Assembly (NCBI RefSeq): GCF_019320115.1
Contig: NC_089593.1
Span: 13,792,789-13,856,788 of the forward strand
Direction of reading: 5' to 3'
DNA: 64,000 nucleotides
From: Miscanthus floridulus
Lineage: Eukaryota > Streptophyta > Magnoliopsida > Poales > Poaceae
Shown: in pieces, positions 58,322-64,000 of the stretch
Layout of the letters: every line of letters starts with the position of its first letter
How positions within the stretch are numbered: position 1 is the first letter of the stretch
Position numbers and translations under genes: made by a program
The notes under the pieces: generated by a model
The model's input: only the letters and a program-made list of their open reading frames with translations
Told to the model about the DNA's origin: nothing
Databases searched by the model: none

Positions 58322-59270
58322 TAATCAGGTGTTGCAGGCTCAAGTGGTGGTGCTGCAGGCTCAAGTGGTGGTGGTCTGAGAACATCCTGACGACCATAGA
58401 AGGCTGCATAAGCTTCTTATTCCATCTGGTATTTTTTGTGGCAAGCTCCCTTGAACTTATCCACTTCAGCATGTGCATCATGCCAGTTGGAGTAGACTTC
58501 AGCATGTCCGACCATGATGCACAACATACCATGGCATAGCTTGCCAAGCTATCAAATATATATTAGATTAGATTAGAAAGAAAAAATCAAAGTTATTTGT
58601 TGGCTGCATATAAAAATAAGTAGCAAGAGACACATCACTAGCAAAGAGACATATATGTGCTCAATTCATTGGTTAATTAATGAACTAGTTTGCGACAATA
58701 AATTCACCCATTTAATTATGAAAAATGATTTAAAGTAACACATATTGTTACTCCAAATTCATCCATTTAAAACGATTTAAAGAACATATCTATACAATTA
58801 TGCAAAATAATAAAAAAGAAAACTCCTAAAATTTGGTTTAATTATCGGACCCCATTATTATTTAAATAATCTCTAAAACTGCATCTACATATGTTATTAT
58901 ACAAGAAATATTATTGTATGAGATAATTAATAAACTAGTTTATATCAAGGAAACTATATCCATTAGGTAAATGCAAGAAGTTAATATTAATGAGAGAAAC
59001 AAATACGTACTAGATCTGGCTTACTAGGGCGTGGAGGAGGCTTGGAGAAGCACGTGGAGGAGGCTTGCTGGCATGCCAAGGAGATGAGGGGGAGGACGGC
59101 GGGGTAGGGGGTGGATTGAGGGTCAAGGAACGGTGAGGGCAGGGGATAGCGGAGAGGAATGGCGGGGGCAGGCCTAGGGGGCCGGCCGGGTAGATTTGGA
59201 GCACTGGGCGGCAACAATGGTGACTGACGACGAGCGTGAAGGCCAACATGGACGACATGTCCTTATCCAC
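58322..59270 (-). pseudogene. two-exon gene with viroplasmin-like (RNase H1 hybrid-binding) domain, frameshifted
   Basis: A candidate exon 1 on the minus strand (59270 to about 59030) gives a Pro/Ser/Leu-rich segment after an ATG near 59244. Exon 2 starts after an acceptor near 58552. In one frame it reads PWYVVHHGR and then, after a one-base shift, EVYSNWHDAHAEVDKFKGAC and KKYQM…EAYAAFYGRQ. WYVV-x-x-GR, VY-x-x-W and V-x-x-F-x-G-A are landmarks of the small Cauli_VI/RNase H1 N-terminal domain, which binds RNA-DNA hybrids in RNase H1. A stop (TAA) falls before EAYAAF. The end is a duplicated PPLEPA peptide and a TAG near 58322. Homology is by motif only. It is probably a captured cellular fragment in CACTA-1. 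Confidence 0.55.
58560..59025 (-). other. probable intron of the viroplasmin-like gene
   Basis: A roughly 465-base AT-rich stretch between the two candidate exons. The minus strand ends ATATATTTGATAG, a normal acceptor; the donor may be CTAG|TAAGCC near 59028, which is non-standard in phase. Confidence 0.4.
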
Positions 59271-59450
59271 TAGCGAATGAGGGCAAATTCATCCAAAGGG
59301 TGCTAAAGTTTTCAAAACAGACTGTAGGACTGTCTGACCGAGCATAACGTCAATAGGCCGGATAAGGTGAGCAGCGGTATTTCTTAGTGTAACTTGGTAG
59401 GACGGTCCAGCCATCCAAATTTTGAACGCGACGGACAACTTTGCTCGGCC
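59271..59450. other. outer subterminal segment of CACTA-1
   Basis: GACTGTAGGACTGTCTGACC (59320), GGCCGGATAAGG (59355) and GGACGGTCCAGCCATCC (59402) repeat the GGAC-GTCC/CGGCC motif family of CACTA-1. No TAGTG terminus is seen before the next repeat begins. Confidence 0.5.
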
Positions 59451-60509
59451 GTCCAATGATGGAGATGAGTGGGAGGGCTTTGGCTAAGCTCACAAGGTTG
59501 CTATGTCAATAAAAATTGCCAAAGGTATGAGCTTCAACCGGCCATGGGGCTTAAATAGAAGCCCCCATGAAATAGAGCCGTTGTACCCCTTCACTGGGCA
59601 CAACGCGGGGTGACCGGGCGCTCCGGTCGGATTGACTGGACGCTGGCCCTCAGCGTCCGGTCACATGATTCACGCCACGTGTCCCCTGCTTCAAATACTA
59701 TTCATCAGATTTCAACGGTCATCAGCTGACCGGACGCAGTGCACAGACTGACCGGACGCTCAGCCTCCAGCGTCCGGCCGTTTCCAGTAAGGTTCTAGAA
59801 ACAATTTTCCTTGCTTGACCGGACCCTGCCAGCGTCCGGTCACACAGTGACATTTCACTGCGCTGCCTGACAATAGGACCAGACCCTGGACCTCAGCGTC
59901 CGGTCAGTCCAAGACCTAGCGTCCGGTCGTTTGACCGACGCTAGCGTCTTTGCTGCCACACCTGACCGGACGCGCCGGTCCCTCTGAGACCAGCGTCCGG
60001 TCACTCAGTGACCAGCAAGACTAACTCCTTTTCACCTCTAACTTCTTCACCCTTGCTCAAATATGCCAACCACCAAGTGTATCACCTTGTGCACATGTGT
60101 TAGCATATTTTCACAAACATTTTCAAGGGTGTTAGCATTCCACTAGTTCCTAAATGCATATGCAATGAGTTAGAGCATCTAGTGGTACTTTGATAACCGC
60201 ATTCCGATACGAGTTTCACCCCTCTTAATAGTATGGCTATCAAATCTAAATGTGATCACACTCTCTAAGTGTCTTGATCACCAAAACAAAATAGCTCATA
60301 TGGTTTATACCTTTGCCTTGAGCTATTTGTTTTTCTCTTTCTTTTTTCCAAGTCCAAGCACTTGATCATTATCATGGCATCACCTTCATCATGCTATGAT
60401 CTTTATTTGCTTCACGATTTGGAGTGTGCTACCTATCTTATGATCACTTGATAAACTAGATTAGCACTTAGGGTTTCATCAATTCACCAAAACCAAACTA
60501 GAGCTTTCA
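59451..60509. mobile_element. second, 5'-shorter copy of the unclassified 1.9-kb family
   Basis: It is collinear with 43605-44732 from CAATGATG(T/G)AGATGAG to CAAACTAGAGCTTTCA. It again carries ACCGGACGC and GCGTCCGGT motifs (59640-60005). The first 800 bases of the longer copy are missing. No target duplication is visible at its ends. Confidence 0.75.
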
Positions 60510-61240
60510 ATGGGGCGCCGCTCTACTCACCGGATCCGCACCGCCACTCACCGGATCCGCCACGGAGGAGGAGATCCGCGCCACCCCGCACCGGATCCAC
60601 GCCGCCGTTCACGGGATCCGCACTGCTACTCGCTGGATCCGTACCGTGGCTCATCGGATCTGCACCGCGACTCACCGGAACCTCCACAGAGGAGGAGATC
60701 CACGCCGCCCCGCACCGAATCCATGCGCGCACCAGCCTGGAGCCGCCCCTTCTCGGAGAGGAAGCCGTGCGAGGGAGGGATAGGAAGCCACGCCCGCCGC
60801 GTCCGCTGTGGCGGCACCCGCCGTGACCTTCGAGGCCGTGCCCGCCGCGCCCTTCGAGGCCACGAGGCCACACCCGCCACGCCCATCGCGCCCTTCGAGG
60901 TCGCGCTAGGGAGAGGGTCAGAGGGAGGGGGTCAGAGGGAGGGGTGCGCTCGGGGAGGGAGAGACACGCAACTATGCTGGGTTGGGGAGGACCGGAGAAG
61001 GCCGCCGCCTTGGGTGGCACCAAAGGCAGGAGAGTGTGGTGGGCTCCTGAGGGAGCGCCCATGCTAGGGAGCAGGAGGAGGAGCGAGGGAGGGGGTGAGC
61101 GGCGCGTGGGAGGAGAGCGAGGAAGGGGCCAGCATCAGGTAGCACGAAGGAGGCGGGCATCATGAGGGAGGCAAAGATTCGGTCGTGAGGGAGGCGCGCG
61201 GGTGGATAAGGCGTGCGGGACTTCTTGTTTTCCTTTTTTC
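60510..61240. other. GC-rich block with CACCGGATCCGC repetition
   Basis: 60527-60690 repeats (C/T)CACCGGATCCGC-like units about eight times. The remainder is CGCCCTTCGAGG-rich and then G/A-rich. Open frames exist on both strands but are compositional. It could be a first exon or leader of a CACTA-borne gene on the minus strand; no domain supports it. Confidence 0.45.
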
Positions 61241-61966
61241 GGCTAGCAATTTGGTGACGTCTTGCGCGGGAGGAAATTTTTTGTGCTGCTGTTTGGCTCC
61301 GTGGCCAGGCCAATGTGAGCGTGAGATTAATTTTTTGTTGGAATTTTTCTATACTGACAAAGAAATGCAGGTACCAACAGAAAAAAGAATTCCGCTGTTG
61401 GTGGACCACTCACACAGGGAAAATGTCTTTTTCTATCGGTAGTTTAATTTTCTAGCAGTAAACACCTTACCGACGGTGTAATTATTATTTCCCTATTGCT
61501 GAAGGCTGAACCGAGAGGGAAATAAACTTCAAGTTGTGACATGTTCCAGGTTAATCTATAAAAAAAAATAGATTATTTCTATGTGTTACATCGAAACCGA
61601 CAAGGTTATATTTATTTCTCTATTAGTTTGTCCAATTGTTAATTGATATTTCCATGTGAGTTTTCATGTAATCAATAGAAAAAAATTATCAGGCACATAG
61701 GGAAATTTTAGTTTTCAGTAGCGTTATGTTGGTCATGTGATATAATCAGGCACAGAGACCGTCACATAATGAAATTTGACAAGCTTTGTGACAGACAGTT
61801 ACATAATGAAATTGGACAAGCTTTGGGATGTTTTTTATGACATAAACTTGTTTTTGTCACAAGTTTTTCATGCCTCCAAAACAAACGTCATAAACTCATT
61901 GATTTAGTGACATTTTGACCAGATGTCATGCCATAAACGTCATAGAATGACACATTTCTTGTAGTG
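61241..61966. mobile_element. CACTA-type end fragment, terminus at 61966
   Basis: It ends GACACATTTCTTGTAGTG, the inverted form of a CACTACAAGAAA terminus. Subterminal TGACGTTTATGGCATGACAT-like repeats stand before it, and related sequence continues leftward to about 61730. The matching opposite end is not seen. 61380-61720 carries CGGTAGTTTAATTTT/ACCGACGG pieces that may belong to yet another CACTA type. Confidence 0.5.
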
Positions 61967-62314
61967 TTAGGAGGGAGAGACGTGCGACTGCGCGAGTGGG
62001 AGAAACAGAGGAGTGACCAGAAACCCTAACCTCCTATATTTATACTCACTCCGGCTATCGGGCCTCGCATGGGCCTGCTGGGCCTGGAGAATATTAACCA
62101 AGGCGGGCCTTATAAGAGTTCCACCTCTGAAAATGGGGGTATTTTTTGGGCCCGCCTCAGTTAATAGATTTTAGGAGGCGGTTATTTTTAACTACCTCGG
62201 TTAATAAAAAATGACCGCCTCGGTTAATCCATGCATTAACTGAGACAGTTTAAAAGCATGCCCGCCTCTGAGACCTATTTGCAAACGCTGCGCAAAAGAT
62301 TTTGTGTAGTAGTG
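61967..62314 (-). mobile_element. CACTA-type end with promoter, terminus at 62314
   Basis: The minus strand begins CACTACTACACAAAATCTTT. It carries AACCGAGGCGGTC repeats (62180-62240) typical of a CACTA subterminal region, then a TATA box TATAAATATA (62035-62044) and a leader. This looks like the 5' end of an element whose gene ran to the left and was cut at 61966. Confidence 0.55.
62035..62044 (-). promoter_or_regulatory. TATA box of the fragmentary CACTA gene
   Basis: The minus strand reads GAGTATAAATATAGGAGG about 275 bases inside the terminus, followed by a pyrimidine-rich leader (62010-61975) that is cut off at the 61966 junction. Confidence 0.45.
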
Positions 62315-63780
62315 GCTTTAACGATAAACAAGGCAAGCATTATATGAATATGGAGGAGTTTGGATATGTCTACCAGAAAGTAAAGAAGAGAGTACCAACA
62401 TGTCATAGTTGTACACTATCGTATGGAGGGAAATTGATTATGAGTGAATCATGCCTAAGTTCAATCCCTAACTATATGTGATGGGTTTGTTCCTTTTTGA
62501 GGAGTACAAATGGAAATTACTAGAGAAAATTTTTATAGCATGTGCAAGGCATGAAAAAAGGCATCATATAATGAAATGAGATATTATGTATGGCTACACC
62601 AGAAGAGATGGGTGGAGTTTGTTTTACTAAAACACTAGAGTAATGAATAAATGCCTTCTAGCAAAATGGACAAAGTAAACTAGAACAGGAAGACAATAGT
62701 GCATGTTGTAAGTTTGCTCATAAACAAGTATTCGATAGAAAAAAGTTTCTTCAGTTCTAACAATAGAGGTGGTTCACAGTGTTGGTTTGGGCTACATGAA
62801 GCTCAAAAGGAGTGTCTAAAATGGTTAAATCACATAGTGAATAATGGAAAAAAGACAAGATTTTTTCTAGATGTTTGGTATGGAGAATGCCATTTTAAAA
62901 TCAGGTTTCATAACCTATATGAAATATATGACTAGTAGGATTAGAATGTGGCGAAAGTAATGTAGGGAGATAATCTAAAATTAACTTTTAGGAGGAATTT
63001 TGGCACAATTGAATGTCAAGAATTGGATGAACTGACAGATCTAACAGAGTCAGTTATACTTAATGAGGAGGCAGATACATTATCCTATGAACTTGAGAAA
63101 TATGGAAAAATTACTACAACATCCTTGTACAGAACTTGAATTTCCTGGAGTGACGAATACAACTTTTTAGAGGTTTGGATGGCTAACTAAAAATTAGAGT
63201 GTTTTTATGGCTGTTTTACAATGATCGATTATAACGCCCAGTACAACTTGTCAAACGCAATTGGCTTGGGGAGGAGAAGTTAAGTTGTGTGGACTGAGAG
63301 AAACATGCGACCATATTGTTTTGAGCGCACCATTGCACATTTTGTTTGGTGTTGTTATAAAGAAGTGCTTGGGTGGAATACTACGCCCATGAGCACAGAA
63401 GAGTTCCAATTGGATATCCTGTATATGCTCAAAATAAAAGGAGGAGATATATTTTGATTTTACTTTCTAGAGTATATAGGTTGGAGCTGTTGTTTGATAA
63501 GAAATGGTTTAGTATTTAGAAATATTGTTGTGACTTCACGTCACCATTCATTGTTCTCTGATTTTTTACGTAGACATGGAACATTCCCCAGAAGGTCTAA
63601 GATCGAGGATGGGTGCAACAAGCAGTGAAGAACTTGATGGCCCTTCTATCCTCTTTGCTGTCGGCTAACTAAAGCTTCTATTTTAGTTATAGTGGGTATA
63701 TTTTGGTGTCCTGATTATGCACTAGTTTCATCTCCTATGTTTCTTAAATATAGTTTTAACTTTTAAGGTAGAGGGAGTTT
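62315..63780 (+). pseudogene. LINE (non-LTR retrotransposon) RT C-terminus and zf-RVT, degenerate
   Basis: This is the 3' part of a plant L1-type ORF2. One frame gives KVKKRVPTCHSCTLSYGGKL and ESCLSSIPNYM (62370-62480), the RT thumb. Then follow RVMNKCLLAKW (about 62641), GGSQCWFGLHEAQKECLKWL and NNGKKTRFFLDVWYGECHF (62763-62898), the approach to the zf-RVT domain. After a frame change come RRNFGTIECQELDELTDLTE (about 62992) and IAHFVWCCYKEVLGW, the zinc-finger tail. Many stops and shifts are present. 63600-63780 is probably 3' UTR. The 5' part is missing; the LINE starts abruptly next to the CACTA end at 62314. Confidence 0.8.
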
Positions 63781-63812
63781 AGAGGGAATTTTTGTACTCT
63801 TGTGATTACTTT

Positions 63813-64000
63813 CACCGGTAGAGAACAGAGCTTTACTCCCGGTGGGGAACCCCCTCTAGTCCCGGTTCCCCACCCGGGAGCAAGCATCCGGGACTAAAGG
63901 GGGTCCTTTAGTCCCGGGTCAGGAACCGGGACTAAAGGGGGGCCTTTAGTCCCGGTGAGTAACACCAACCGGGACTAAAGGTGCCTCCTGACATGCCACG
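63813..64000 (+). mobile_element. CACTA-3: left end of a third CACTA element, cut by the window
   Basis: CACCGGTAGAGAACAGAGC and the following palindromes match the left end of CACTA-2 (48124-48311) at about 95% by eye, in the same orientation. The first bases read CACCGG instead of CACTGG. The element continues beyond the window. Confidence 0.85.

Noticed and set aside
60510..61070. Overlapping long open frames on both strands (up to ~185 codons) that could suggest a host gene
   Set aside because: The block is GC-rich and built of short repeated units; frames are open by composition on both strands and none shows a recognisable domain.

Overview
The window is a repeat-rich block of a plant nuclear genome, almost certainly a grass and probably a panicoid/Andropogoneae grass such as sorghum, sugarcane or Miscanthus. 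The taxon is an inference from the element types: CACTA ends built of TTTAGTCCCGGTT palindromes, long-LTR elements with an initiator-Met primer site, and a Tat-lineage gypsy element carrying an antisense ORF. I see no intact host gene, tRNA, rRNA or CRISPR. Nearly all coding sequence is transposon-derived and broken by stops, frameshifts or insertions.

The window can be unpicked as a nested stack. The outer layer is an old CACTA element (CACTA-1), seen from about 1892 to about 59450. Its TNP2 transposase pseudogene runs 2182-3873 and resumes at 46177-46375, followed by a gene with tandemly duplicated exons (46331-47757) and a right arm (56905-59450) that carries a small viroplasmin-like gene. 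Into TNP2 went a minus-strand Tat-lineage Ty3/gypsy element (3874-46176, about 11.8 kb without insertions): LTR, gag, protease, RT, two RNases H, integrase, an antisense intron-containing ORF, LTR.

Three further elements sit inside the Tat element. First, a minus-strand LARD-like element with 5-kb LTRs and no recognisable coding interior (8518-23262). Second, a plus-strand Athila-like gypsy element (25794-39614, target duplication GCTTT) whose 3' LTR was itself split by a 4-kb solo LTR (34793-38814). Third, a 1.9-kb unclassified element (42797-44732, duplication CGCTG). A complete-ended second CACTA element (CACTA-2, 48124-56904, duplication ACT) lies in the right half of CACTA-1. It has lost most of its TNP2 gene but keeps an eight-exon Transposase_24/Ulp1-protease gene on the minus strand.

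The edges hold an LTR retrotransposon entering from the left (1-1891, minus), a second copy of the unclassified 1.9-kb family (59451-60509), a GC-rich block (60510-61240), CACTA end fragments (61380-62314), a degenerate LINE (62315-63780) and the left end of a third CACTA element (63813-64000), closely similar to that of CACTA-2.

By eye, LTR-pair divergence agrees with the nesting: Tat about 80-85% identical, Athila-like about 90%, LARD about 98%. The most unusual points are: an unrelated 260-300 bp block inside the otherwise near-identical LARD LTRs; a diverged ~182-bp tandem array in those LTRs; in-frame amplification of a 96-99 bp exon with its introns; a viroplasmin-like fold in a CACTA arm; and a MITE-like unit repeated three times in tandem.
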